Shown here: positions 46,427 through 57,926 of the stretch, one piece after another
How positions within the stretch are numbered: position 1 is the first letter of the stretch
How the letters are laid out: the number at the start of each line of letters is the position of its first letter
Origin: Xanthostigma xanthostigma
Taxonomy: Eukaryota; Arthropoda; Insecta; Raphidioptera; Raphidiidae
DNA length: 64,000 nucleotides
Reading direction: 5' to 3'
NCBI GenBank assembly: GCA_963575645.1
Contig: OY754464.1
Location: forward strand, 70,592,948 to 70,656,947
The notes under the pieces: model-generated
What the model was told of the DNA's origin: nothing
The model's database searches: none
The model's input: the letters and a program-made list of their open reading frames with translations, nothing else
Program-made: the position numbers and the translations under genes

Positions 46427-46510
46427 CTGACAGCCAGTTTCCACGTCAGCATAGTACCCAGATGGACGACCTTCGCAGGAAAAACTTGTTTGAGTTTTCA
46501 CAATTTTGCT
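46427..46510 (-). CDS. CPAP1-type protein, internal exon
   Basis: Bounded by acceptor TATTTTTTGCAG (46511) and donor GTAAAG (46426). 84 bases encode 28 residues, including FSCEGRPSGYYADVETGCQ, the start of a chitin-binding type-2 domain with its first two cysteines. In frame with 42085. The upstream exon carrying the signal peptide was not found between here and the window end; it may lie in unrecognised sequence or outside. Confidence 0.87.
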
Positions 46511-46729
46511 CTGCAAAAAATATGACATGAAATTATTGTCAGATTTAAATTCAAGTAGTAGACTAATTTTATTAGATAGGGAATTATAATAGGCATGATG
46601 ACAGCATTTGAAATCCCGTTCTATACTCTAGGTAAAAAAAAAAACATTATTTCAGTAATAAATTAAATGTTGACGCAAATTATTGCATTTTCATCTTTCT
46701 ATTTTGAAATAATCGCGAAAACGCTTGTG

Positions 46730-47050
46730 ACGTCACGCCTTAGTGACAGATGGCATTAGATGTTCTATTTATGGGTGTAGAACTGTGGTGCAGAGGTATT
46801 TCGTAGAAAGGTATGATTTATATATTTATATTTTCTTAAAAGTAGGTACTTAATAGTAAAAATAGTATGGCTTTCTTTAGTTGCAAGTTATCTAACCTCA
46901 AAAATAACCTGATATAAAATATCACAAAAAACGGATAAACAAAAAATCAAATAATTAAATGATTGAATGGTCGCAACAAAAATTTAAGCGACACGCTGAT
47001 TATTTACTTGAAGTGCTTATTTCTCTTTGATTTAAGAAGGCGTGACGTCA
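46730..47050. mobile_element. Candidate miniature element, TGACGTCACGCCTT termini
   Basis: TGTGACGTCACGCCTTAGTG on the left and AAGAAGGCGTGACGTCATTT on the right are inverted for 14 bases. 320 bp, no coding. Confidence 0.45.
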
Positions 47051-48486
47051 TTTGGTGTTTCAGTCAACATGGCCGATTGCACTATTTTATACTTTTATTT
47101 TATTAAAAAAACTTATTAATTTCAATGTTTATATTAAAACTGGGTTTTTTTTTAGAATCCTTTCAACATATATTTTTCTCTCAAATCATTTATTCTTTGA
47201 ATCTTTTATACTCTCATCATGCCTATTAGAGAACGGATAATTGGATTTTCAATTTCTTAAAACGAGCGTGTAGAGAATTCAAATGCCTTCCAAATGAGGT
47301 GCAGCATGACTCTCCTTGCTATGTTAACATTTTGGGTTGATAGGCGAGGAATTTTGATTCCATTTGGCAAATCGATGATTTTAGCCGAACATCTATAATG
47401 TTGTTTTCTGAACAATAGCCAAAAAATTGACATTAATGCGAGGGGAAAACGCGTGTAAAATCTAGTATTACAATATAAACTTCGTGTTTAAATTGTTGTA
47501 ATAATAATGCAGATTAATGATGAAAGAAATACACACGTAATGTTTATTTACATTAGAGATACGTTACAAATATGCTATTTTTCTTGTTGAAATATTTTAT
47601 GTGAAATTGCATCTGTTTTCAGTGTTAAACGCATTAAGTAATCGCATTCGTAAAACAATAGCAAATTTAAAAAACAAAAATAGTATATTTACGGTTTATT
47701 GTGTACTTTTTACGCAGTATGAACCCGTTTTAATCATGATATATTATTATACTGTCTAAAGAAATAATCATATTAATACATAAATGTTTCGAAAATATTG
47801 TAGATCTTTGTTGTGCCTATTTGTGTGGAAAGATGTTACATAAGAATTGGTAATTTATTGTATCTACATTTGTAACTCGTTTGACTTATCACATTTTATT
47901 ATAGCCCCTTCATTTTATAGAATAAGCAAGGAAGTAAAAGCTGTAGGTACTAAAGGTCACCAATCTTTGAAAATAACGTATGCTACAAAACCTGCGAATA
48001 GTGGGTGGATAGAAAGTAAATACTGACGAGGTACATTAAAATTTTTTGAAAAAAATTGAACTCCTGCCTTATTAAACTTAGACAGACTTTCTTATAGAAT
48101 AATAGCCGTATTTTCAGGGCGTTGTCATATATTTATGGGGAATTATAAAACGGTCGAATAAAAAAAAAACTTGGTGACTGATGATGAGATACTGTTTTAA
48201 TAACTTGAGCGGTATGAAATAGAGTAAGCGAAAAAATAACTTAACTAGCGCCAAATATTGGTTAATAATAAAATCCAGAACGGGCTTACAAACATTGGGT
48301 AGTGAATAATCCATTTGAGATATTAAAATAATAGTTGGGTGACTAAATTAGGTACTAAGTGAGCGACTAGAATGCCTTCGGTAATTTTGAAGCAGATATC
48401 TTCTTTTCTTTTTACTTTTTATTTTTTTTTCACTTTGAGAATACAACTTAAAACTCACATTTTTATGAAGATTGAAAACCACCGCT
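47051..48486. other. Gene-free stretch
   Basis: AT-rich; no gene or structured repeat recognised. Confidence 0.45.
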
Positions 48487-48716
48487 TTTTTTGATAAAGG
48501 GGTATGCGAATTGTCTCGCAGTGAAACGCGATGGGGCAAAAGTGGAGTTTTTAAAAAAATAATTCCGGGGTGAACGATAAACAGGTATGCAAATTGTAAT
48601 TCCGGGGTGAACGATAAAGGGGTATGCGAATTGTCTCGCAGTGAAACGGGAAGGGGCAAATGTTGAGTTTTAAAAAAAACAATTTCGGGGTGAACGATAA
48701 CGGGGTATGCGAATTA
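48487..48716 (+). repeat. Tandem repeat of about 110-120 bp, plus short units
   Basis: Blocks AAGGGGTATGCGAATTGTCT, CGCAGTGAAACG and TTCGGGGTGAACGATAA recur; the marker GGTGAACGATAA appears at about 48569, 48607 and 48690. The array ends where the palindrome at 48717 begins. Confidence 0.8.
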
Positions 48717-48829
48717 AATAGTTAATTGTTTGAATAGAACTGCGTTTTCTAAAAAATGTATATTTAATTGACAGTCAATTAAATATATATTTTTTAGAAA
48801 ACGCAGTTCTATTCAAACAATTAACTATT
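48717..48829. repeat. Near-perfect 113-bp palindrome without spacer
   Basis: AATAGTTAATTGTTTGAATA and GAACTGCGTTTTCTAAAAAA mirror their inverses around TTAATTGACAGTCAATTAA. Mismatches are very few. Confidence 0.88.
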
Positions 48830-49324
48830 AACAAAGTGCCGCTCAGAATAAATAAATCATTTGCCAAATTTTGAAAAAAATGCAGGACGTAACGTTGACA
48901 CTCAAACAAATATTAGGTCGCTCAAATATTATGAAGCTTCCCATTTTGTATTTTAAGTAACTTAAATGGATGTTTGTAAGTTGCTGTTCTGTTGATTTCT
49001 CGTCACGCGCAGTCAGTCGCTCACTTAGTAATACAGTAACCCAAATTGATTATTTTTGTCACCCAAAATTTTAATTTACAGTCACTCGTTTAAATACTAC
49101 CCTATATATTTATTAATAATAACCATTACCCCTGGCTGCGCACGCGATTGAGACGAAACACGGCAGCGACAACAGTATAGTGTAACCATCGGCTCCACCG
49201 TATTGTAGTCTTGTCTTACGGGGCTACGTTCGGCAACGGCAACAATAGTAGGGCAAATAGTAAAAAATTGTTTTAAGAAATACGAAATAATAACAATAAT
49301 AGATTATTTCAAAAGAACTGTATA
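48830..49324. other. Gene-free stretch
   Basis: It includes a decayed Helitron-type block (CCCCTGGCTGCGCACGCGAT near 49130), similar to 35095. No gene. Confidence 0.4.
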
Positions 49325-49769
49325 GGCCGCTGCACACGAGGCTAGAAATGTTGCTAGAAACGCTACTAGGAGTTCTGCTAGCCGGTACGAAGCTAGAAGT
49401 GACGTCACTGCGGGCTGGCCTGCTAGCTCACAAGATAGGTTTTAAAATTACAACAAGGGCTATTTTTCCTGCGAGATTTGCTGCTAGGTATTAGCAAGAA
49501 CCAATCAGGAAGCAGTATCTTGTCACGTGGGCACTTGAACAAACACCCACAAACCAACATGGTGTCGCATTCCGTTCAGTCAGACAACAGACACGTTTTG
49601 CTCTGTGTTTATATTCGAACTGTCACTACACGCGCTCCAGATCTATCCACAAATCAAGCTTGAAAAATAGTCTCGTGGGAACAGCAATCAAGAAAACCAG
49701 CGCTAGAAAACTAGTAGGTTTAATCTAGCAAGGAATCTAGGAGCGTTTCTAGCCTCGTGTGCAGCGGCC
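49325..49769. mobile_element. GGCC-ended element, CTAG-word type
   Basis: Ends GGCCGCTGCACACGAGGCTA and its inverse. The first 60 bp are arrays of GCTAGAA-like words. 445 bp, GC-richer interior. The open frame inside is not protein-like. Confidence 0.72.
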
Positions 49770-50124
49770 TTAAAATAGTGTGTTTTACAGTGACTTATAG
49801 GAGATTACATAAAATACGATCGTGTGCAAAATCTATTTAAGAAAGGTTCATCTTGTATTGCATTTAAGCAGTCAGTCATTCGATGTCGGTGACCCCGGTT
49901 TGACCCATGTACCAACTATCACTGTTCCTCACAACTCATTTAATGGCTCTGCAATGCAATGCACAACATCTACATCGAACACTTATTGCAGATTAATTAT
50001 TATTATTGCTTCGGTCGATTTGTATTGCGATAACGGCGAACTATCCCACTTACAAATTGAAAATCAGCCATCGGCTTCACTCGCGTTAATGTCACTTTTG
50101 ACAGAAAACTTTTTGAAGTGTAAC

Positions 50125-50447
50125 TTGGCAAATAATAGCGCGGATATGCAAGCAAAAATAGATCTCCTCGGGAAACAGGCAAAAGTCGCAGATCTTCGTA
50201 TCGATATAGATAAGACATTCGCTATGAAAGGTGAGTGATAACGGCTGGTAATAAAAGATATGCCTGTTAATGATTTGGAAGAATTGTGTTATCTGGGCAG
50301 TATAATCAGCAATGATGGAGGGGCAGAAGTGGATATAGACAGCAGAATCAAAAAAGCATCCCAAGCGTTTGGAAGTTTAAATCGTATTTGGCATTCAAAC
50401 ATGATTTTTGAAAAACGAAGTTACGTATTTTTAACCCGAATATAAAA
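50125..50447 (+). pseudogene. LINE reverse-transcriptase fragment
   Basis: In one frame, MQAKIDLLGKQAKVADLRID (from 50146) is followed by two stop codons (50236-50241) and then, in the same frame, DLEELCYLGSIISNDGG with SRIKKASQAFGSLNRIWHSN. This is the thumb-side end of non-LTR retrotransposon reverse transcriptases. The catalytic YADD box lies just upstream in intact family members and is absent. A 5'-truncated, decayed copy, broken off at about 50450 by a Penelope-like type-B fragment. Confidence 0.8.
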
Positions 50448-50454
50448 TCGGTCT

Positions 50455-50565
50455 TCAGTATAAAGCTTGAGGCCTTGAGGATGAAAATAAATTTTTCGAC
50501 ACGTTGGCCACTAGCGAAACACTGGTAAAGCTTATTTTATGATCCTCAACCAAAACCTTACGCAC
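50455..50565 (+). mobile_element. Penelope-like type B fragment
   Basis: GAGGATGAAAATAAATTTTT, CACGTTGGCCACTAGCGAAAC and GGTAAAGCTTATTTTATGAT match the 58.9-kb copies. The core is altered. Confidence 0.55.
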
Positions 50566-50848
50566 ATTCATCTTAGTTTACCGAGATGAATGTTGTATAC
50601 AAATTTCATGATGATGAGTTACCGTTCCAAAATTTTTGTCGGACGGATAAATTTTGAGTTACATTTTGAAACATTTTTCATTGATGCTCCGCTCCTATTT
50701 GTCGTAGCGTGATATTATATATCCTATAGCCTTGCTCGATAAATGGGCTATCCAACAAAAAAAAATATTTCAATTCGAACCAGTAATTCCTGAGACTAGC
50801 GCAAACAAACAAACTCTTCAGCTTTATATATTAGTATATGGATATAGA
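50566..50848 (-). mobile_element. Helitron-like element, reverse copy
   Basis: The - strand begins TCTATATCCATATACTAATA and runs through GCTGAAGAGTTTG and the conserved body to about 50566. The 3' hairpin end is missing. Confidence 0.62.
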
Positions 50849-51519
50849 TTTTGCGTAAATTCGTTTCACTTCTGTAATGTGTAGTGTAAACAACACATCG
50901 CTGTTGGCCGAAAATAATTCTTAAGTGTTAAAACGTGAAGATCTATATTAATATCCCGAAATAAAAAAAATCTAGAAAGGTTGATCTATCCACATGGGAT
51001 TTAAATTAACCAAATAATGTACAATCGAAAAAAGACTAAAAAAAATGTTAAACGCTTGATTTAAAATGAGCTTATTCAAAAGAGATTTCACTGTACCCAC
51101 TGCACTGTAATGTGATATTAAATGATATTGTTGACATATTGTCGTTATGGAATGGCATTCATACGTGTGAAAAATATATTATAATTATTATTATGCAAAC
51201 GATATACGCAACGCATATTCTACAGCTCTTTAACATCAGCGTTTCTCAAACTATGGTGCATATAATATATTTCGCATTACAACTGAAGTTAACTGGGTTC
51301 TTATATAGTGGTAAATTTATATATTTCGTGTTTTTTAGCATGAAGGATAATGAGTGATGCATATTTATTTAATAAAAAAAAACTTACAAAATTTTTTTAG
51401 TAAAACTAGGACCAGCAGTATCGTTTTATTTTTGTAGCTTCATATTTTTTCATTTTCGGAAGTCAGAAAATCCTTTACACGTAGCGTCACTATCTAGTAA
51501 AATATTTTTCAGTCCGGCT
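50849..51519. other. Gene-free stretch
   Basis: AT-rich; nothing recognised. Confidence 0.4.
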
Positions 51520-52302
51520 TCGCCCGTGTGTCAGTCGCTTACTGCTCATTCTCATTTTGTTATAATAATAGTAGTATATAACCTATGCTACTCGTCCGTC
51601 AGTGAAATATGTTTTCTAATACATACTGAACTGATTTTAATGAAATTTTGTAAATGTGTCTTGCTTGGTACAACTTACGCTATAGCAGTGATGTCAAAGA
51701 TACGGCCCGCGGTCCGAATCCGGCCCTCAAGTCGTCTCAATACGGTTCGCGACCAGAATCTATCCAATGAGGATTTTAGACGGCATTCGATGGCACTACG
51801 TATTTTTAAAATTTTTGGATCATCAAGCTTAAGCTAATTTACTCTTTTTATTACATTTATATGAAAACTGTTTTAAGGTAAATAAATAAAGATTTTAATT
51901 TAAAACGTTTTTTGGTTTTTAATTTAGAGTCTGGCCCGATAACACACCTCAAATCTTATAAATGGCCTTGTAGAAAAATCAGTCTGATACCCTGCGCTAT
52001 AGGATAGTTTTTATTAAATATTTTGTACAAAATTACACTGTTTTCTAAAAAAAAAACTGTTTTAATGACATGTAACGACATCTTATAGAATTTACTCCAA
52101 GCTATTAGTTCAGAATCAAACAGAAAATGCTGTTTTAGTACCAAGTAGCGACATCTGATAGAATTTGCTCAAATTTATTAGTTCATAAGCAAATCTGGTT
52201 GATTTTGCTCAAAGCTATTAGTTCAGACGCCGGGCCGCGAACGAAATACATTTTGCAGAATTATATCTATCGCATCCGGATGAAACAGGGTCAGCCCGCT
52301 AA
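51520..52302 (+). mobile_element. Helitron-like repeat interrupted by a hAT element
   Basis: Split by 51686-51994. The right part contains tandem blocks of about 65 bp (ACTGTTTTAGTACCAAGTAG, CGACATCTGATAGAATTTGC, AAGCTATTAGTTCAGA). It ends in CCGGATGAAACAGGGTCAGC and CCGCTAAT, compatible with a hairpin plus CTRRT end. A direct counterpart lies at 55335-55775. Confidence 0.55.
51686..51994. mobile_element. hAT miniature element with empty-site evidence
   Basis: Perfect 8-bp target duplication CGCTATAG (51678-51685, 51995-52002). Termini CAGTGATGTCA and TGATACCCTG. The homologous repeat at 55400-55425 reads TTTACGCTATAGGGTAGTTT without insertion and with a single CGCTATAG, that is, the empty site. 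Confidence 0.9.
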
Positions 52303-52412
52303 TATTAATAATATTTTTTTTTTTTGTAAAACTTCTGAAATATTACATTTTTTAATGTAGTAAAATATCTTGTCAGTGTGTCACACGTATAAAAATGGTC
52401 ATTTTCAATAGC

Positions 52413-52583
52413 TAATTAATAAGAAAATTCGCAGGTTTGTGGACAATAGTTGTATTTATGATTGTACGACGTTTCGTCTATAAATTTAGACTTTTTCAAG
52501 TACAAATTGAAAATTATAGACGAAACGTCGTACAATCATAAATACAACTATTGTCCACAAACCTGCGAATTTTCTTATTAATT
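52413..52583. repeat. Palindrome carrying GACGAAACGTCG motif
   Basis: Arms TAATTAATAAGAAAATTCGC...AATCATAAATACAACTATTG and inverse, spacer about 15 bp. Each arm has GACGTTTCGTCTATAAATTT or its inverse, resembling the tail of a Penelope-like core without the CTGANGA box. Confidence 0.65.
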
Positions 52584-52730
52584 ATTATCGATGGACACGA
52601 TATCTAATATATATTTTCAATAGCGTTCGCGTGTCTGGAAACAATAAAATGCTTGGAACCTCATACGTTATAGGCCAATATGTCATAATTTTTATCAAAA
52701 AAATGCATGTTGCGTGATGACAAGCAGTAC

Positions 52731-53079
52731 CTACACATATATAAAGCTGAAGAGTTTGTTTGTTTGTTTGTTTGGTTGAACGCGCTAATCTCAGGAACTA
52801 CTGGTTCGAATTGAATTTTTTTTTGTGGGATTTATTGAGGAAGGCTATAGCTAGGCTACATAATATCAGGCTACGACCAATAGAAGCGGAGCATTAATGA
52901 AAAATGTTGCAAAATATAACTCAAAATTTGTTCGTCCGACAAAAACTTTTGAACGGTAACTTCTATATCATGTTTGGACACAACATTCATCTCGGTAAAC
53001 TAAGATGAATATGCGTACTCGTGTTCCTCCCCCTCATTCGTTCTTTTGCACCCGGGTGAAATCGGGCGGGACCGCTAGT
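52731..53079 (+). mobile_element. Helitron-like element with intact 3' end
   Basis: Family body from ATATATAAAGCTGAAGAG. The 3' end CACCCGGGTGAAATCGGGCG, GGACCG and CTAGT (53075-53079) gives the hairpin and CTRRT terminus. The very 5' end is diverged. Confidence 0.68.
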
Positions 53080-54045
53080 ATAAAATATATAGAATTAAAT
53101 GTATACGTTATTCAATGAGTCTAAATTTGCTGTACCCGTGACTTCTGTCGTCTTACATTCTGCTACTTCCTCGTGATTTAACCTAATAATTTAAATAAAT
53201 TATTACCAATGATTAATATCTTCAATATATTTATATGGCCACTAGCCTGCGTAACATTGGTAAAGCTTAATAATTTCTTGATCCTCAACTAAATCTTCCT
53301 TCATCGTTTGATTAATATATTACATTTTAATGGTTCTTTTTTTCATAACTTGCCAATTCTGCCCTAAAAAGGTAAAGGGCAGTAAGTGATATTTGTTGAA
53401 AAATGAGTTCATACTGAAACCAACGACAGCAGTATGTGCTGCAGCAATAATTTTATTGTCTATAAGAAATGTTTCCCCCATGTTTTGGTTTCCACAATCT
53501 AAAATTTACTCAAATTCATAAGTCGGTCACTTACTGCCGTTTGCCTTTTTACGGCAGAATTGTTTCAGGACCCCCATTTTGGAAACCGCTGTACTAGACT
53601 GTCCACAGATAATTATTTTCTTTTAAAAATTCTAATAATACATCATATTGTAAGTCACTGGTATGGGTACAGAAATATACCGGCTATTAGTGATGTAACG
53701 AATATCGCATTCGCGAATACGCGCATATTATTTGTCATTCGCAGTCGCAAAATTCATGTGAATATTTTGAAAATATTAATATCAGAAAGAAAAAACATAT
53801 TTTTTTTTAATGTGAAAATAATATTAAATAAGATAGACAAAAAATATTATTTTCTTAGCAATTTTATTAGACAAGTTTTCTCTTACTCCTTTTTTTTAAA
53901 AAAATAGCTTAAATTTTTTCGCTAAGCAATAAATAAAATTAACGACCAATTTTTCAGACAATATATTAACAAAAAAAAAAAAGATTTAAACTTTTTCGCT
54001 AAGGTTACTTTGCAATTATATCTTTTATAAACTTTTAGTTTAACA
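53080..54045. other. Gene-free stretch with type A fragment
   Basis: A Penelope-like type-A tail fragment lies at about 53927-53980. Around 53385 and 53530 short inverted blocks (AAAAGGTAAAGGGCAGTAAG and inverse) suggest a small foldback element. No gene. Confidence 0.45.
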
Positions 54046-54290
54046 TCTATACTACTAATATTATAAGAGGTAAAGTTTATAAATTGGGGTGTAGGAGATA
54101 ATCTCCGAAACTACTCATCCGATTTCAAAATTTTTTTCACCAATATTGAGAAAGGACTTTCAGAATGGACATAGGCTATATATTTTCGCGTTAAAATTAA
54201 AACGCTTTTCGTAGAGACCAATTTTGCAAGGTAGGTCGACGAAAAAACGGTGACAATCTACAAATTCGGACCGCGCTTTAAATTTAGTAA
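54046..54290 (+). mobile_element. Helitron-like 5' end, second subfamily
   Basis: TCTATACTACTAATATTATA, AGAGGTAAAGTTTATAAATT and CTCCGAAACTACTCATCCGA form the usual start. The 3' limit is not determined. Confidence 0.5.
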
Positions 54291-54429
54291 TTAATAATCA
54301 ACTTAGTACCCACCAGAACCACTACAAATGAGTGCTTGCAACTTGCGCGGCAAATCAGCTATTTTAACCTTGAACAAATGACCCCAGATTTGAAAACTGA
54401 ATATTCGCATTCGTGAATAATATCGACGA

Positions 54430-54748
54430 TAGATATTCTAAATCTTTGATTAACGTCTGATTAGAACTCTTCAATAAATAAAATTATCGACCAATTTTTC
54501 AGACAATATATTAACAAGAAATATATAATTAATACAATAACGTTTCGATTCGGATTCGGATCTTCTTCAGAACTGATCTAAAAAATATAAAAAATAATTA
54601 ATATTTAATTCTAATTCGCTTTATATAAAATTCTTTCAAAATTATCAAGTAGTATCAAAATATTGAAAAAATAATAACAATTAAGTATTAATTATATTTT
54701 TTGTTAATATATTGTCTGAAAAATTGGTCGATAATTTTATTTATTGGT
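54430..54748. mobile_element. Penelope-like type A palindrome
   Basis: The left arm (54430-54570) and right arm (54680-54748) carry the type-A tail in opposite orientation. A - strand core CTGAAGA (54570-54564)...GAAAC (54546-54542) lies in the left arm. It abuts the element at 54760. Confidence 0.55.
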
Positions 54749-54759
54749 AGATATTCTAA

Positions 54760-54894
54760 GGCCTAGTTTATATGAGAGGCGTTCAACGCGCCACCAACGC
54801 GCGTTATCATGTAAACAGTTATATACAATTGTATAGAAATTGTAAACGCGCGTTGGGCCAACGCGCGTTGAACGCTCTTCATGTGTGCTAGGCC
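54760..54894. mobile_element. GGCC-ended element, AACGCGCGTT-word type (copy B)
   Basis: Inverted ends GGCCTAGTTTATATGAGAGG and CTCTTCATGTGTGCTAGGCC. Flanked by TAA on both sides (54757-54759, 54895-54897), a 3-bp duplication as in PIF/Harbinger elements. 135 bp, close to copy A. Confidence 0.78.
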
Positions 54895-54897
54895 TAA

Positions 54898-55334
54898 TTT
54901 GCATTCACGAAAATCTAAAAATGGACATTCGTTACATCACTATCACCTATATGTATGCGTACTGTAAATTCGTTATGGGGCACAATATTTAAACGATCGA
55001 AATGAAATAAATTTCAAACTTCAATAAAGAGTTCAAGAGGCCATGCCATGTTAATTAGCAACAGGTTTGTGCAAACTGTCAGGTTGGGATTTTATTTTTG
55101 TTGTGTTATGTAATCGACCACACACACAAAGATGTTTATATTTAAAGTTATAATGCAGACATTTAATTTAGCGATAAATGTGGCTCAATATGGGCACCGA
55201 TAGATCATGCCTACGTATTTTCGATGCTTTCTTTAATCACAAAACGACTAATCATTGTTCGACACAACAATATATGGAATGAGTATTCTATGTGTTATTT
55301 TTTAAAACTGTCAGACGATATCTATCTACATTAA
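54898..55334. other. Gene-free stretch
   Basis: AT-rich; nothing recognised. Confidence 0.4.
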
Positions 55335-55775
55335 TCTATATAAAATTCTCGTGTCACAATTTTGGCCGCGCTAATCTCCGAAACCACTGAACTGGCGCAA
55401 TTTACGCTATAGGGTAGTTTTTATTAAATATTTTTTACAAAATTACGGTGTTTTAATGATGAGATTATTATTATCGTCCAGTAATTATTTTAATATGTTA
55501 TTTTTATTATATGTATAATGACAAATCCTACTGCTCTATATATGTACAAAAAGGATAATACATTTATTATTATTATTATTAAAAAACTGTTTTAGTAACA
55601 TGTAATGATATCCGATAGAATTTACTCAAAGTTATTAGTTCAGAAGCAAACAAAAAAAAACTGTTTTAGTACCAAGTAGCGACATCCTTTAGAATTCGCT
55701 CAAAGCTATTAATTTAGAAGCAAATCTGGTAGAATTTGCTCAAAGCTTTTAGTTCTGTATATAATAGTCAATAAT
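55335..55775 (+). mobile_element. Helitron-like repeat, counterpart of 51520-52302
   Basis: Starts near TCTATATAAAATTCTCGTGT. Shares TTACGCTATAG, TAGTTTTTATTAAATATTTT and the 65-bp tandem blocks with 52003-52240. A 120-bp ATT-rich insertion lies at about 55460-55580. Confidence 0.55.
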
Positions 55776-55978
55776 AATTATTTTTAATAATTCTTTTAAA
55801 TGACAGTATTGAAATTTTATCGCAATTTTTATCTTGTATTCTTTTTGTTTGTTATTTTATTGTATTGTTAATAACATTGTTAATGGTAGTGCTTTTTAAT
55901 TTTTTTTTCTGCAGCGACACAATTACGCATTCACGCAACACACATCATGAGACACGTATGACACTCCATACTTATGAC

Positions 55979-57246
55979 CAGAGATGTACAAGATACCTCA
56001 TAAAAAAGTATCTAAAATACAAGTTACTAATAATATATTATATTAAACATACCTATATATAAGTACTAGAGCTGTAACAAACCGTATGTATTCGTTACCT
56101 GAGTAACGGGTACATTGTCTGACTCGAAGTAACGAATCGTTACTTACAAATTCATTTCGTTACTCGCAATTTGTCGTATCCATGTCAGTTTGACTCGTTT
56201 GATGCGGTTATACGTATACGAACGAAGTCATACCGTATCACGTATGCGACGCGCCTCGATGCGATGGTACATGCTTGTTGCTGTTAGTACACGATTGTAT
56301 GTCGTATGAAAAGTAACGAGTAACGTAACGATACGAAAGTAACGGATACTGGTTCTTTAAGTAACGAATACATACGAGTACACAATTTCTCGTTACTTTC
56401 ACAGCTCTAGTACCTTCATACATACAGGATGTAATATTGTTAAACAGTGCTAATGAAGGTGCATCGACCGATGCACCTTTTATGTTTTATTTTTGTGTTC
56501 GTTAAAAAAAAGATACTATGAAGTAAAGTATTTGAGATATCAGATACTTTTGGAAATATATTTAAAATACTAGATAGAAAATATGTATTTTCTAAATACG
56601 TTTTTTAAATAAAATACTTTTTGAAAACAGATTTTTATTATTCTTAGGCAGAACTTAAGATTTATTTAGCTTATTATATACATTTTTAATTCAACGTTTC
56701 GGCCTTCAAGAATGAAAATTATTTAATAAACCGCGACAAAGAGCCGTAAAAAGAATTTTTGGGATTAAATATAATGAACACCAAAAAACACTTCGACATC
56801 TTAAGCTCTCTTAAACAAAAAATTATTGTATTAAACACCAAACAAATTAAACATGTACCAAACAAAGAAAGTCTAATTTTACAACATTCTTAGCTATTTT
56901 AGTAGCCAGACGTAAGATTTAGGATTATCATTTCAAATTAATTACATTAAATATAAAATGGGGTTTTAATTTCGGTGATCATTTACTATTTACACAATAA
57001 AATATGGCGCGGCAGGTAAAACTAACTAGACCAGGATGTAGTAATGTAAAAAATGCATAGGGAAATAATAAAAGTATTTTAGCAAACATAGTATTTACAA
57101 AATAGTAAGTTATTAAAAGAATGTATCTGAATGCAAGATACAAAATAATAGATTAAAAGAGTATTTCAGATACAAGATCAAAATACGTATTTTGTATCCT
57201 GTATTTGTATTTCAAATCTCTATATCTAAGATAAGTCACATCTCTA
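55979..57246. mobile_element. hAT non-autonomous element, AAGTATCT-word type
   Basis: 8-bp target duplication with two transitions (CTTATGAC at 55971-55978, CTCACGAC at 57247-57254). Termini CAGAGATGTACAAGATAC and GTCACATCTCTA. Words AAGTATCT, AAAATAC and GTATTT near both ends. It contains the element at 56067-56409. No transposase. Confidence 0.72.
56067..56409. mobile_element. Nested hAT-like miniature element, GTAACGA-word type
   Basis: Inverted termini TAGAGCTGTAAC and TTTCACAGCTCTA. Arrays of GTAACGA and TCGTTAC at both ends. Sits inside 55979-57246. The flanking 8-mers do not match, so its target duplication is lost. Confidence 0.7.
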
Positions 57247-57254
57247 CTCACGAC

Positions 57255-57926
57255 ATACAATCTGCTACGACAGTTTGACGAGCGCTGGAATAATATATTC
57301 GTTTAATTATTCTTTCTATAAACTTCCATTTATTTTAGCAAAAATCGTCATAAGAATTTATTATTTCATTTATTCTATTAAAATCTATTTGCTCAGCTAT
57401 TCGTGTAAGTTTAATAACTTAGACGTTGCAGGTACTTCTTTGTTTTTCAAATTAGTATATGTACGAGAAACAAACGAAATGCAATTACTTATGTTAATGT
57501 AATCAATCAAACAGTTCTTGAATGAACAATCAATCATATTTAAAAAGATACGTTCACAAAACGTATTAAGAAACATTCTAAGAATTTGTTCATTTACCAG
57601 AATCGGACTGTACTACGTAGAAATAGTTTTATTTAAACTAGCTATCAGAATCAACTGAATAATTTTCAGTTTATTATTGTATTTAATATAATTGGAATTC
57701 TAATTGACACTTTCAACGAGCTCTTGAATTTTAGGTTTGTAATAGATAGAAACTTACTAACAAATCTATTTTAAAAGCTTTTAAAAATAATTATATAGTC
57801 AGTACTTCCATTAATAATACTAGAATGTAATGCTTTTAATGTAGGTATTGAGAAATTTAGTTCAATTTTGTTTAACAATTTTGCTTGTAAAATAGGCAAT
57901 ATAGTATGTTAAAATCACGTGCTGAA
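57255..57926. other. Gene-free stretch
   Basis: AT-rich; nothing recognised. Confidence 0.4.

Noticed and set aside
48487-48716. CRISPR-like array
   Set aside because: Repeats are long, unequal and spacers are not unique; the host is eukaryotic.
49822-50238. 138-codon frame as a complete gene
   Set aside because: Only its last third resembles a protein, and that part is a LINE reverse-transcriptase tail; the upstream part has no recognisable content.
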